Shown: piece after piece, positions 53,483 to 61,741 of the stretch
Numbering within the stretch: position 1 is the stretch's first letter
Layout: every line of letters starts with the position of its first letter
Source of the DNA: an uncultured Fibrobacter sp.
Lineage (GTDB): Bacteria; Fibrobacterota; Fibrobacteria; Fibrobacterales; Fibrobacteraceae
DNA length: 64,000 bases
Assembly (NCBI GenBank): GCA_946413655.1
Contig: CAMKLO010000007.1
Span: 16,024 to 80,023 of the forward strand
Direction: 5' to 3'
Notes under the pieces: model-generated
Told to the model about the DNA's origin: nothing
What the model saw: only the letters and a program-made list of their open reading frames with translations
Database searches by the model: none
Made by a program: the position numbers and the translations under genes

Positions 53483-54067
53483 CTATTCCTTTTCTTTAGC
53501 ATTTTTCTCGGCTTCCTTCTCTTCCTTCATTTGCTTATGCAATTTGCGTAAAATCACAGGCGACAAAATCACGAGGGCAACACCGACAGTCACGAACGAG
53601 TCCGCCACGTTGAACGTCGGGAATCGCGTCATGATAAAGTCCGGGAAATCGCAGTCTATAAAATCTACCACCTGCTGCATGCGCATGCGGTCAATGAAGT
53701 TTCCGACAGCGCCGCCAATAATCATAACGACGCCCAGGCGGCTCAAGTAATCACGCTTGTCGATGGACTTGTAGAACCACGCAAGTGCAACAGCAGCCAC
53801 AATCGAAATCAGCAAAAAGAACAGCCACGGCGGCAGGAACGGCATCAGGTCTTGCGGTCTGCTACTGAACGCAGCCCCCTTGTTGAACACAAGCTGGAAC
53901 CGCACAAGTTCACCAATCACAGGAATCTTCTCATACGTAAAAGCACCGGTCTCATCAGTAAAACGGGACAACGCCCACAACTTTGTCAACTGATCCGCAA
54001 CAATGCTAAAAACAATCACCGCCACATGAAACGGCCACTTATTATAAAACTTCGTATTATCTTGCAT
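53483..54067 (-). CDS. lspA: Lipoprotein signal peptidase LspA
   Basis: LspA is the inner-membrane aspartic peptidase that cleaves lipidated prolipoproteins, fitting the many lipoproteins in this window. Four membrane helices are visible. The family motifs are VFNKGAAFS near residue 62, GGAVGNFIDR near 116 (first catalytic Asp region) and FNVADSFVTVG near 143 (second catalytic Asp). The C-terminus is a charged tail rich in Glu and Lys. AAGGAATTTT precedes the ATG at 54067; the frame opens earlier but similarity starts here. 194 residues. Confidence 0.95.
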   Translation of the reverse strand: MQDNTKFYNKWPFHVAVIVFSIVADQLTKLWALSRFTDETGAFTYEKIPVIGELVRFQLVFNKGAAFSSRPQDLMPFLPPWLFFLLISIVAAVALAWFYKSIDKRDYLSRLGVVMIIGGAVGNFIDRMRMQQVVDFIDCDFPDFIMTRFPTFNVADSFVTVGVALVILSPVILRKLHKQMKEEKEAEKNAKEKE

Positions 54068-54099
54068 AAAATTCCTTTTTATAGATTGCTTCGCCCCCA

Positions 54100-54189
54100 C
54101 TTCGACTACGCTCAGTGACCTTGGGCTCGCAATGACAATGTAGATCCTTTTATCACTGGATCCCCTCCCTAACGGTCGAGGATGACAAT
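54100..54189. repeat. Two adjacent type B-like dispersed repeats
   Basis: 54100-54137 ends in GCTCGCAATGACAATG. 54154-54189 reads CACTGGATCCCC ... GTCGAGGATGACA. They fill the gap between lspA and the squalene/phytoene synthase gene, followed by a CGTCTTTCGTCT micro-repeat. Confidence 0.7.
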
Positions 54190-54270
54190 CGGTTGGTGAG
54201 CTCGGTTAGTGAACCTGTCGAACTATGTCGAACCACTCTCGTCTTTCGTCTCTAGTCTCTCGTCTTTCGT

Positions 54271-55359
54271 CTAACCACGCCTCTTAATCCTTGCGTATGC
54301 TTCATCAATCCACTTGTCCGAATAGAAGTGCATCGACGTTTCCTTGACAATCCGCTTCACCGTGTCGCGGGTGATTTTCACCTTCTTGTCCGAAGTAAAC
54401 ACCGACACGCCATCCCCAATCAAGCGCAAGTTTTCCGCAGCCATAAATAGCGGCCAAAGGCAGAAAAGCCTCGTGCGCATCTTGATGTTCGGAATGAGCT
54501 TTGTGTAAGCAATCGCATCGTCCAAATGACGCCAAGCTTTTTCGACAAGTTCCGCAAGCACGGCCCCACACTTCTGAGCGTCCGCGCCATCCTTGAAAAG
54601 TTCGCTCGAATGCGCGAATCCATGACGACGGCAAATTTCTTCCGGAATAAAGCACACGCGGCGCCCAGAATCTTCGACACAGTCCTTCACGATATTCACG
54701 ACCTGCAAGGCAAGCCCAAAACTCACGTCTAGCTTCGAAAGTTCAGCCTCGCGTTCCGCACCAATCAGGCACGTGTCCGCAGAGAAAAGTTTCGTCAAAA
54801 GCTTGCCGACAATGCCTGCCACATAGTAGCAGTATTCATCTAGTTCGCCCACATTTTCCAGCGTGAACCAGCCCGACGAAAGCGCAGCCTCCTGACGGAG
54901 CGCAAACTTCCCCATGCCGCCGCACATTTCAACCACCACATCGCAAACCGGCTTTTTGTACGCATCCGGGAGCGACTTCAAAAGCGGCACCACAACTTCG
55001 GACTTGACGCAAAGATCCTTGTTCGGGTCTTCTGAACCATGCCAGGACTCCGGGAGAGCCGCCACGAACGCGCGGATTTTTTCGGTTTCCAGAGCACCCG
55101 TCTTGAACACATCGGCAAACAGCGCAAGCACACGGTCCTTTTCGGTCGCCTTCATGTCCGGGTCATCTTCGACCGTATCGGCAATGCGCAAGTAGAGGTA
55201 CGCGAGCAAAATACTGCGATGCAGCTTGCCACGCAAAACCTGGATGTTCAGCGCAAACGTGCGCGAAACAAGTTGCAAGGCATCCTCGGCGTACTTCCAC
55301 GCCGCCTTGCCCTCGAGCATTTCCTCTACCTTGTACGATCCATCCAATTTATCTATCAT
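54271..55359 (-). CDS. Squalene/phytoene synthase family protein
   Basis: The enzyme family condenses two isoprenoid diphosphates head to head. The first Asp-rich motif DTVEDD is at residues 61-66. The second is in LQVVNIVKDCVEDSGRRVCFIP near 215-236. ALNIQVLRGKLHRSILLAYLYLR and YCYYVAGIVGKLLT are also family marks. Both Asp clusters are intact, so it should be active. The C-terminal part lacks the membrane anchor of eukaryotic squalene synthases. Product (squalene, dehydrosqualene or phytoene) cannot be told from sequence. It lies alone between repeat-filled gaps. Confidence 0.9.
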   Translation of the reverse strand: MIDKLDGSYKVEEMLEGKAAWKYAEDALQLVSRTFALNIQVLRGKLHRSILLAYLYLRIADTVEDDPDMKATEKDRVLALFADVFKTGALETEKIRAFVAALPESWHGSEDPNKDLCVKSEVVVPLLKSLPDAYKKPVCDVVVEMCGGMGKFALRQEAALSSGWFTLENVGELDEYCYYVAGIVGKLLTKLFSADTCLIGAEREAELSKLDVSFGLALQVVNIVKDCVEDSGRRVCFIPEEICRRHGFAHSSELFKDGADAQKCGAVLAELVEKAWRHLDDAIAYTKLIPNIKMRTRLFCLWPLFMAAENLRLIGDGVSVFTSDKKVKITRDTVKRIVKETSMHFYSDKWIDEAYARIKRRG

Positions 55360-55494
55360 ACTCGTTCAACCAATTCATTAATAACAATCATCAGCTATGG
55401 GGTCGGCAGCTTACGCAGCCTCTGGGGTATGGGCTATAGCTCAAAGCGTAGCGAGCCGAAAGGGCGAAGCCCGACCTGACAACCTCATACCTCA

Positions 55495-56073
55495 TCAGTA
55501 CACCTCAAACATTTCAGGCGGGACCTTCTTTGACCGAGCCATCGCCTTCACGTACTTCCAAAAACGGTGATGCACCTCGGCATTGTGAAGTTTGTGCGCA
55601 AAACTCAAACCAGCACGGTCCCTTACATTTTCCTCCGACATCGCAATTCCCTTGCGTTGGATTTCATAATTCACCCAACGGTACTCCAGATAAAAAGCCG
55701 ACTGGAACAAGTCCGTGAGTTTGAATTCCGTCCTGCGCACCATCAAGTAGGCAAGCCCCAAGAAAACCACTACCGACACAATCCCGTAATTTGCAAACTC
55801 GCCAAGCCCATTTTTTTTCAAAAAGCCGACCACCACCACAGCAGTCACCAAAGAAACGAGAAGCGAAAAAATCACATCGCAAAATCTTAAAAAACTCACC
55901 CGACTAGGGTTTTTGACATAAGATTCGGAGACATAGGCCCATTTTTGCCCACCATTCACCTTTTTTTTCATAAAGACGACGTAGGAAATGTTCCTGAACC
56001 AAAAATGAAGCCCAACCCATAAAAGAACGGGCACCCAAAAACCGTATTGCAAAAAAGCTTCAAAATCCATCAT
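55495..56073 (-). CDS. Membrane protein of unknown function
   Basis: I do not recognise a family. Three membrane helices are visible (FWVPVLLWVGLHFWF, FSLLVSLVTAVVVVGFL and GIVSVVVFLGLAYLMV). A soluble C-terminal part of about 80 residues has conserved-looking aromatic and charged residues (FYLEYRWVNYEIQRKG, FAHKLHNAEVHHRFWKYVKAM). The gene is 192 codons long and divergent from dnaA, sharing the AT-rich gap with its candidate DnaA sites. No export signal apart from the first helix. Confidence 0.65.
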   Translation of the reverse strand: MMDFEAFLQYGFWVPVLLWVGLHFWFRNISYVVFMKKKVNGGQKWAYVSESYVKNPSRVSFLRFCDVIFSLLVSLVTAVVVVGFLKKNGLGEFANYGIVSVVVFLGLAYLMVRRTEFKLTDLFQSAFYLEYRWVNYEIQRKGIAMSEENVRDRAGLSFAHKLHNAEVHHRFWKYVKAMARSKKVPPEMFEVY

Positions 56074-56190
56074 AGTAAAAAATAAAAAAATTGCACAAAA
56101 TTAAGGACAAAGCCTGCAAAACATAGGCAAAACACAAATGTTAATTTTCATTTACATACAATTGGTTCTTTTTTTTAACTTAATTTTCGG

Positions 56191-56251
56191 AAAATCTATC
56201 AACATCCCAAAGAATTAGCTAAATTATTACACCTACTTGTTGATAGATTTT
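56191..56251. promoter_or_regulatory. Perfect 14-bp inverted repeat with DnaA-box-like core upstream of dnaA
   Basis: AAAATCTATCAACA (56191-56204) and its exact reverse complement TGTTGATAGATTTT (56238-56251) are 33 bp apart. The core CTATCAACA differs from the DnaA box TTATCCACA at two of nine positions. The right copy ends 25 bp before the dnaA start. A role in dnaA autoregulation is inferred. Confidence 0.6.
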
Positions 56252-56276
56252 GAACCAGAACGGACGAGGATTGAAG

Positions 56277-57602
56277 ATGCAGGTTGAATGGGAAAGATGT
56301 TTGAACTACCTCCACGGGATGCTGTCGGACACGGTATTCAAGACATATTTTGCACAGACCAAACTTGTAAGCCAGACCCCCGGGCACGCCGTTATCGCAG
56401 TGCCGCCCGGACTTGATGTCAAAGTTTATTCCGCCTACAAAGACCTTATCCGCCTCGCCTGGAAAGACGTATCGCACGACGACTCCCCAGTCGAATTCGA
56501 ATTCCAGCCGCAGGATGTCTATCAGCCTCACGCAAACTCCACAGAAAACTCTTTCCGCGAATTTATCAAGCCGAGCGTTCCGCTCTCCGGCAGTTTCCGT
56601 TTCGAAAACTTCGTCCCCGGCGACAAGGCCCAGCTCGCATTCAACGCAGCACTCGCCGTAGCAAGGAATCCGGACGGAACGCAGTACAACCCGCTGTTTA
56701 TATATGGTTCTTCCGGTCTCGGAAAAACGCACTTGCTCCAGTCCATCGGCAACTACATCCTCGAAGAAGACCCGACCAAGCGCGTGATTTACCTCACATC
56801 CGAAGATTTCTCGCAGCAGTACATGAAGTGCCTGCAAGAAAAACGCATCTCCGAAATGTCCGACTTCTACCGCAACGAAGTCGATATTCTCCTCATCGAC
56901 GATATCCAGAACTGGACAGGCAAGTACGAAACGCAAAATGAATTTTTCTTGATTTTTAATGCACTGCACCAGGCCGGCAAGCAAATCGTACTTACCTCCG
57001 ATGCTCCCGCCGCCGAAGTCAAGAACCTTTCCGACCGCCTCGTGAGCCGTTTTTCGTGGGGTCTCACCGTCGATATCCAGCCGCCTGACGTGGAAACGCG
57101 CGAAGCCATCCTCCACAAGAAGGCCGAAGAACGCCACCTCGAAATCAGCGACGACGTTATCCGTTACCTTGCTGAAAATATTGCAAGCAACGTACGCTGC
57201 CTCGAAAGCGCCATCATCAAGCTCACGCTCCAGTCGAGCCTCATGAGCCACGACATCGACATGAACATCGCACAGAAAGTCGTCACCGAAATCGCACCGA
57301 CACTCCGCCGCCGCGTAAGCCTTGACGCCGTGCTCCATGCCGTATCGCAGCACTACGAAGTTCCCGAGACAAAGCTCATCGAACCGGGCCGAGGCACCAA
57401 GGAAATCTCGAAGGCAAGGCAAGTCGCCATGTTCCTCATGCGCGAACTCTCCCCCATCAGCCTGCAGAGCATCGGCTCGCGCTTTGGCGGCAAGGACCAC
57501 TCCACCGTCGTTCACGCCATCAAGAGCGTCAAGAAAGAGATGGAAACCGACCCGAGTTTTGCACGCTTAATTGAAAGTTTGAAGAACGCTATACATGATT
57601 AG
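56277..57602 (+). CDS. dnaA: Chromosomal replication initiator DnaA
   Basis: Domain I is seen as MQVEWERCLNYLHGMLSDTVFKTYF. The AAA+ domain III has Walker A GSSGLGKTHLLQSIG near residue 144 and Walker B DILLIDDIQ near 203. The C-terminal domain IV carries the DNA-binding signature RFGGKDHSTVVHAIKSV near 401. The ATG at 56277 fits an upstream GAGGA; a start 27 bp earlier is open. Length 441. The neighbours are not the classical dnaN-recF set, so this is a lone dnaA locus, and no cluster of standard DnaA boxes marks an origin here. Confidence 0.97.
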   Translation: MQVEWERCLNYLHGMLSDTVFKTYFAQTKLVSQTPGHAVIAVPPGLDVKVYSAYKDLIRLAWKDVSHDDSPVEFEFQPQDVYQPHANSTENSFREFIKPSVPLSGSFRFENFVPGDKAQLAFNAALAVARNPDGTQYNPLFIYGSSGLGKTHLLQSIGNYILEEDPTKRVIYLTSEDFSQQYMKCLQEKRISEMSDFYRNEVDILLIDDIQNWTGKYETQNEFFLIFNALHQAGKQIVLTSDAPAAEVKNLSDRLVSRFSWGLTVDIQPPDVETREAILHKKAEERHLEISDDVIRYLAENIASNVRCLESAIIKLTLQSSLMSHDIDMNIAQKVVTEIAPTLRRRVSLDAVLHAVSQHYEVPETKLIEPGRGTKEISKARQVAMFLMRELSPISLQSIGSRFGGKDHSTVVHAIKSVKKEMETDPSFARLIESLKNAIHD

Positions 57603-57665
57603 GATTTAGTCTAAATTTTAAGGGATAGGGGCTAGAACGGCAACACGTTCAAATAAAGGGGAATT

Positions 57666-59012
57666 ATGTTACAGATAAAAAAGAATAGATCTATTCTTGC
57701 GGCATTTATTTTCTGTGCGCAGGTGTTTCTGGCATGTACCGAATCAAATCCGCCATTTCCGGCAGAAGCGATTGCAGAATCCAAGCCAATACAGGAAGAG
57801 ACTACAAAGCCCGATTCTACACAAAAAGAGACTGCAACTCCCGACTCAACCATCAAAGAGACGACAAACCCCGATTCCTCAGCAAAAGAGGCAACAAAAC
57901 CCGATTCCACAACAGAGGGTTCAACAAAACGCTTTTCAGGTTTTGACGAGGAGAACGTACTCCACACCTACATTTCGGCAGACGATTCAGGCCATCTCTA
58001 TTCCGGCAGGCTATACCTGGACTTTCCGGCGGATTCCTTCCTGACCAAATTCGAACTCGGCGATATTGTGACTGTGGCGATAAACGGTTACGACACCCTT
58101 GAAATGCCGGTAGCGGAATCCTCTGGTGACGTGCCCATCGCATGGTTCGTGCTTTCGGCAATAAGCGGTTCCGACAACCTGCTTTTGGCCATGCATAACG
58201 GGGAGTTGGCAGATGTCATTGGAATCTCCGACGCAAAGACTCCCATAGAAGTCGTAGTGTCCATGAAAGAGAAGGGCGGCTTTAAGTTTGGCCTCGAAAT
58301 GCGCAACGTCCAGTACTTGGACGTTTACGTAGAAAATTATCCGACACTTTCCATTGAAGAGTTCGCAAACTTCCGAGTAGTCCACACCACAGGCATGGGG
58401 AAAAACAAACTCTACCGTTCCTCCAGCCCCATCGATCCCTGCCTCGGACGCAATCTCAAAGCAGATTCTCTCGCGAAAGAAGCGGGCATCGCCACGTTTA
58501 TCAACCTCGCGGATGCAGAAGAATACGCCATAGCCTTCAACGGATTCGACAGTTCCTATTACGCATCGCAGAATGCCCTCTTTTTGGCATTGCCTGTAGA
58601 ATTCTTTTCGAAGCCCTTCGAGGAGGGACTTGCAAAAGGGTTCCGCTACATGATCGAGCACGAAGGGCCGTACCTGATACACTGCACCTACGGAATGGAC
58701 CGTACCGGCTTTACAATCGCCATACTGGAAGCGCTGATGGGAGCAACGACCGAAGAAATCCAAGCCGATTACGCAAAGACATTCAGCAACTACTACTACG
58801 TCACCGATGGCAAGCAAATTATTTTGAACGAGCAACAGGTGGACTTTTTCAAAGCCGTTGTTCTAAGAAATCTAAAGGCCGTCTATCGCGCCGAGGGTGT
58901 CAACATCCCCGACACAGACAATATTGACTGGGCCACCGCCACAGCGAAATACCTGGAGAAATTCGGATTGACCCCAGAAGAAATTTCTGCACTGAAAGAA
59001 AAGTTAAAGTAA
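57666..59012 (+). CDS. Lipoprotein with tyrosine-phosphatase-like domain and PDST repeats
   Basis: The signal peptide ends in FLAC (Cys near 24), giving a lipidated envelope protein. Residues about 40-85 hold four ten-residue units of the type KETTKPDST, encoded by 30-bp repeats. Residues about 100-205 are a beta domain. The final 240 residues match the Y_phosphatase3 family: KLYRSSSPIDPCLGRN and HCTYGMDRTGF near 339, which is the HC-x5-R active site. It is predicted to dephosphorylate phospho-residues or lipids outside the cytoplasm. AAGGGG precedes the ATG. The gene follows dnaA after 63 bp. Confidence 0.88.
   Translation: MLQIKKNRSILAAFIFCAQVFLACTESNPPFPAEAIAESKPIQEETTKPDSTQKETATPDSTIKETTNPDSSAKEATKPDSTTEGSTKRFSGFDEENVLHTYISADDSGHLYSGRLYLDFPADSFLTKFELGDIVTVAINGYDTLEMPVAESSGDVPIAWFVLSAISGSDNLLLAMHNGELADVIGISDAKTPIEVVVSMKEKGGFKFGLEMRNVQYLDVYVENYPTLSIEEFANFRVVHTTGMGKNKLYRSSSPIDPCLGRNLKADSLAKEAGIATFINLADAEEYAIAFNGFDSSYYASQNALFLALPVEFFSKPFEEGLAKGFRYMIEHEGPYLIHCTYGMDRTGFTIAILEALMGATTEEIQADYAKTFSNYYYVTDGKQIILNEQQVDFFKAVVLRNLKAVYRAEGVNIPDTDNIDWATATAKYLEKFGLTPEEISALKEKLK
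57797..57920 (+). repeat. Four 30-bp tandem repeats in the phosphatase lipoprotein
   Basis: Diverged in-frame units, AAAGAGAC ... CCCGATTC, encode the KETTKPDST-like linker between lipid anchor and folded part. Confidence 0.85.
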
Positions 59013-59041
59013 ACAGACAAATAAATTAATTCAAATAAGGT

Positions 59042-59806
59042 CTATTTTCTAACCAACGTAATTACAGCACCGATGTGTTTGCTGTTTAGCGAGATATCGT
59101 CATCGTCCTGCTCACGGTTCGCATCGACACGGAAGCCATCAACCGACTTCGTATCGCCAGCAGAACCGCCCGCCAGCTTTATACAAAAGCCCACGTAATA
59201 ACGTTCAGAAATTTTCCAAAGTTTCCCTAATTCAAATTCAAAAACACTTATTTCATTCGTATAGTGCATTCCATATTTTTGCCAAGATTTCGTATTACCA
59301 TTTAGGAACACGCCCTTAACCATTGCCCCGATAAAAATGCCATTGAAGGGATTCTGTTCATTTATACTGGGGTACCACTTGATGCCAAGACCCCAATAGG
59401 ATCTAAAGCGGACATCATCCTCAAAAAATTCATCTTCGTCGTGCGAATATACTTTATAGCGATATTCCCCAATAGACCAGAAACAACCTAAATTCAAAAA
59501 CAAGGCGACTCTTTTAAAAAGGAGGAACCCCACCTTTGAATCCAGCAAAGGGCCACCACCTTCAAACGAATAAATATCGTAATAAAGGTCCTTATCATAG
59601 ACCATTTCATCACGTTCTAAATCGTGATAATAGTTTGTCTTCGATTTCGTCTTGTAATCCGAAACAGAGTACATACCACCCGCAGAAAGTTCAAAATAAA
59701 AACGTGTATTTTGAATAATCTTCCGATCTAGCGGAGAAAGCTCAAACCAGCCCGCTACAGAGTACGCCACTAAGCAAAAAATCAAAACGGCAACACGCTT
59801 CATCAT
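59042..59806 (-). CDS. Outer-membrane beta-barrel-like protein
   Basis: I do not recognise a named family. A signal peptide (MMKRVAVLIFCLVAYSVAG) leads to an eight- to ten-strand barrel-like pattern (FYFELSAGGMYSVSDY, VALFLNLGCFWSIGEYRY, YWGLGIKWYP, HIGAVITLVRK). It is comparable in style to other small Fibrobacter outer-membrane proteins. The stop and start of this gene and its upstream partner overlap (59803-59806), so both are probably made together. 254 residues; function unknown. Confidence 0.7.
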   Translation of the reverse strand: MMKRVAVLIFCLVAYSVAGWFELSPLDRKIIQNTRFYFELSAGGMYSVSDYKTKSKTNYYHDLERDEMVYDKDLYYDIYSFEGGGPLLDSKVGFLLFKRVALFLNLGCFWSIGEYRYKVYSHDEDEFFEDDVRFRSYWGLGIKWYPSINEQNPFNGIFIGAMVKGVFLNGNTKSWQKYGMHYTNEISVFEFELGKLWKISERYYVGFCIKLAGGSAGDTKSVDGFRVDANREQDDDDISLNSKHIGAVITLVRK

Positions 59807-60306
59807 TCCTCCTTAACATTGAGGACAGCGTAGTTCACAAGCTTACCGCAAGAAGTATCTTCGGGAGCAAGGAATGTTTCAAGCGTGTAATCGCCGCTGA
59901 CCTTTCGTTCGTCGAATTCGGCCATATAAATTCTGACATCATCAGCAAAGCCATGGGAATCCGTCTTTGTTTTGACAGTATAAGTAGGTAGCTCGATTTT
60001 CTTGTCATTACAGAAGAACGTGATAGCGATTGTCAAATCACAGTTCTTATCAGCGCGGTCCTTACCACCGCAAAATTCCTCATAAGAATAACTAGCTTCC
60101 TCGCCATATTCGGACGAACGGCAGTATTCAGAAACTATCAGCGAGTCATTGCTGTAGACGCGCATTTCCAACGAATCTACGTTAATCGGTTTGAGCGCTT
60201 TGACATACCCCGGTTTGTAATCATAATCTTCTTCAAGGTGACAGAACAAACAACAACTACACAGCCATACATAGGCAAGCATACAAAGTTTTCTAAACAC
60301 TTTCAT
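59803..60306 (-). CDS. Envelope protein of unknown function, possible lipoprotein
   Basis: The N-terminus is hydrophobic with several Cys (MLAYVWLCSCCLFCHLEED); LCSC could be a lipobox, though not a classic one. The remaining 140 residues are a beta-rich domain with paired Cys (EYCRSSEYG, EEFCGGKDRADKNCD, FFCND). The gene is translationally coupled to the barrel gene downstream (4-bp overlap), which suggests a two-protein outer-membrane unit. No family recognised. Confidence 0.65.
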   Translation of the reverse strand: MKVFRKLCMLAYVWLCSCCLFCHLEEDYDYKPGYVKALKPINVDSLEMRVYSNDSLIVSEYCRSSEYGEEASYSYEEFCGGKDRADKNCDLTIAITFFCNDKKIELPTYTVKTKTDSHGFADDVRIYMAEFDERKVSGDYTLETFLAPEDTSCGKLVNYAVLNVKEE

Positions 60307-60337
60307 ACCCCTAAATATAAACTAAAACAACGAAAAA

Positions 60338-60361
60338 GCCCCGGATTATTTTATCCGAGGC
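60338..60361 (-). terminator. Hairpin terminator after ddh
   Basis: On the minus strand GCCTCGGAT, loop AAAATA, ATCCGGGGC, followed by TTTTTCG. It separates ddh from the downstream envelope genes. Confidence 0.8.
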
Positions 60362-60375
60362 AATTTTCTTTTACA

Positions 60376-60403
60376 TGTCATTCCGGCCTCCGAGCCGGAA
60401 CCA
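60376..60403. repeat. Dispersed repeat type A, short
   Basis: TGTCATTCCGGC ... GCCGGAACCACC, directly after the ddh stop. Confidence 0.7.
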
Positions 60404-60422
60404 CCGTTTACTGCCTACTTGT

Positions 60423-61406
60423 TTACAGGCAGTGTGCGCGCAAATCTTCGTCGCTGAGCGTGCTGAGGTATGCAGGCGGCACGTCGAGAACGGTGAAGCA
60501 ACCGGTCTGGCCGTTAGCCTTCATGCGGAGAGCGGCGCGGGCGTAGGCCACGAGAACGCTCGTCGTGAATTCCGGGTTGGAATCGAGCTTCAGGCTGTAT
60601 TCGATCACGTGGGTGTGTTCCTTGTTCATGCCGGTCTTGCCGGTACGAATCACGAAACCGCCGTGAGCGAGGCCGCTGTGGTTCTTGTTGAATTCTTCTT
60701 CGCTGATGAAGTTCACCGTGGTGTCGTATTCGTCGAAGTAGTTCGGCATCGTCTTGATGGCGTTTTCGATGTATGCCTTGTCGGCACCTTCTTCGGCAAC
60801 CACGTAAACGAGACGAGTGTGCTTCTGGCGAGTGGTGAGTTCCGGCATGGAACCGCTACGCACGGCTTCGAGAGCAGATTCCACCGGGCAGGTGTACTGC
60901 TTGGCGTTCTTCACGCCCTTGATACGGCGGACAGCGTCGCTGTGGCCCTGGGAAACGCCCTTGCCCCAGAACGTGTAGTCCTTGCCTTCCGGAAGAATGG
61001 ACTGGGCATAAACACGGTTCAGGCTGAACATGCCCGGGTCCCAACCAACGGAAATCATCGCGATCTTGCCGGCGGCCTTGGCGGCAGCGTCAACAGCAGC
61101 GAAGTGTTGCGGAATCTTGGCGTGCGTGTCAAAGGAGTCGATCACGTTGAACATGGCGGCATACTTCGGAGTAAGCACCGGCAGGTCCGTAGCGGAACCG
61201 CCACAGATGATGAGCAGGTCCACCTTGTCCTTCCAGGCTTCCATTTCAGAAACGTTCAGCACCGGAACGCCAGCCGTCTGGATCTTAACCGTAGCGGGGT
61301 CACGACGTGTGAAAACAGCGACGAGTTCCATATCCGGAGCCTGCTTCACGGCGCATTCCACACCGCGACCGAGGTTACCGTAACCGAGAATAGCAATCTT
61401 TGCCAT
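60423..61406 (-). CDS. ddh: meso-Diaminopimelate dehydrogenase
   Basis: Ddh makes meso-diaminopimelate directly from tetrahydrodipicolinate with NADPH and ammonia, serving lysine and peptidoglycan synthesis. The NADP loop ILGYGNLGRGVE is at residues 5-16. CGGSATDLPV near 69 and IDSFDTHAKIPQHF near 89 are typical. ISVGWDPGMFSLNR near 118 and FWGKGVSQGHSDAVRRIKGV near 146 are the strongest family blocks. The ATG at 61406 follows AAGGAT; the open frame upstream is repeat-derived. 327 residues, complete. Confidence 0.96.
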   Translation of the reverse strand: MAKIAILGYGNLGRGVECAVKQAPDMELVAVFTRRDPATVKIQTAGVPVLNVSEMEAWKDKVDLLIICGGSATDLPVLTPKYAAMFNVIDSFDTHAKIPQHFAAVDAAAKAAGKIAMISVGWDPGMFSLNRVYAQSILPEGKDYTFWGKGVSQGHSDAVRRIKGVKNAKQYTCPVESALEAVRSGSMPELTTRQKHTRLVYVVAEEGADKAYIENAIKTMPNYFDEYDTTVNFISEEEFNKNHSGLAHGGFVIRTGKTGMNKEHTHVIEYSLKLDSNPEFTTSVLVAYARAALRMKANGQTGCFTVLDVPPAYLSTLSDEDLRAHCL

Positions 61407-61741
61407 AACAATATCCTTGTTAAAAATTTTTGCGGATGAAAATATAGGAAAGTCGGAAGTTGGAAGTCGGAAGTAGGAAGTGAATTTCATGTAAAATTTA
61501 TAGGGAGTAAGGGGGGAAGGCTGGACTTTCACTTCGTTCAAGTCCCAACTGTTCGGCTCGATCATAGTCTTGCAAGCAAGACTACGACACTCGCCTTTTT
61601 CAGTTGTCCCCCTGGCTTCCATCGTCAGTCTCCGTGACAAAGGTCCCTGAGTGGCACACTGAGCTTGCCGAAGTGCCTGCCGAAGGGCCGCCACCCCTTC
61701 GAACGGGCCCTCAAACGCCGGCCCGTAACGCCCCAGCTTTC
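61407..61741. other. Repeat-filled gap, no gene
   Basis: From the ddh start rightwards it holds a GGAAGTCGGAAGT micro-repeat (61443-61480), a type C dispersed repeat (61538-61609), and a B-like stretch rich in CTTGCCGAAGTGCC (61640-61700). A GC-rich run (GGGCCCTCAAACGCCGGCCC) ends it. The open frames here are products of the repeats. Confidence 0.6.
61538..61609. repeat. Dispersed repeat type C
   Basis: TTCAAGTCCCAACTGTTCGG with CTTGCAAGC and ACTCGCCTTT, similar along about 70 bp to 51863-51937. Confidence 0.75.

Noticed and set aside
56199..57515. A 438-codon minus-strand frame opposite dnaA
   Set aside because: It covers the DnaA coding region in antisense; no family pattern or ribosome binding site.
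61407..61694. N-terminal extension of diaminopimelate dehydrogenase
   Set aside because: Family similarity and the ribosome binding site begin at 61406; the upstream residues come from repeats.
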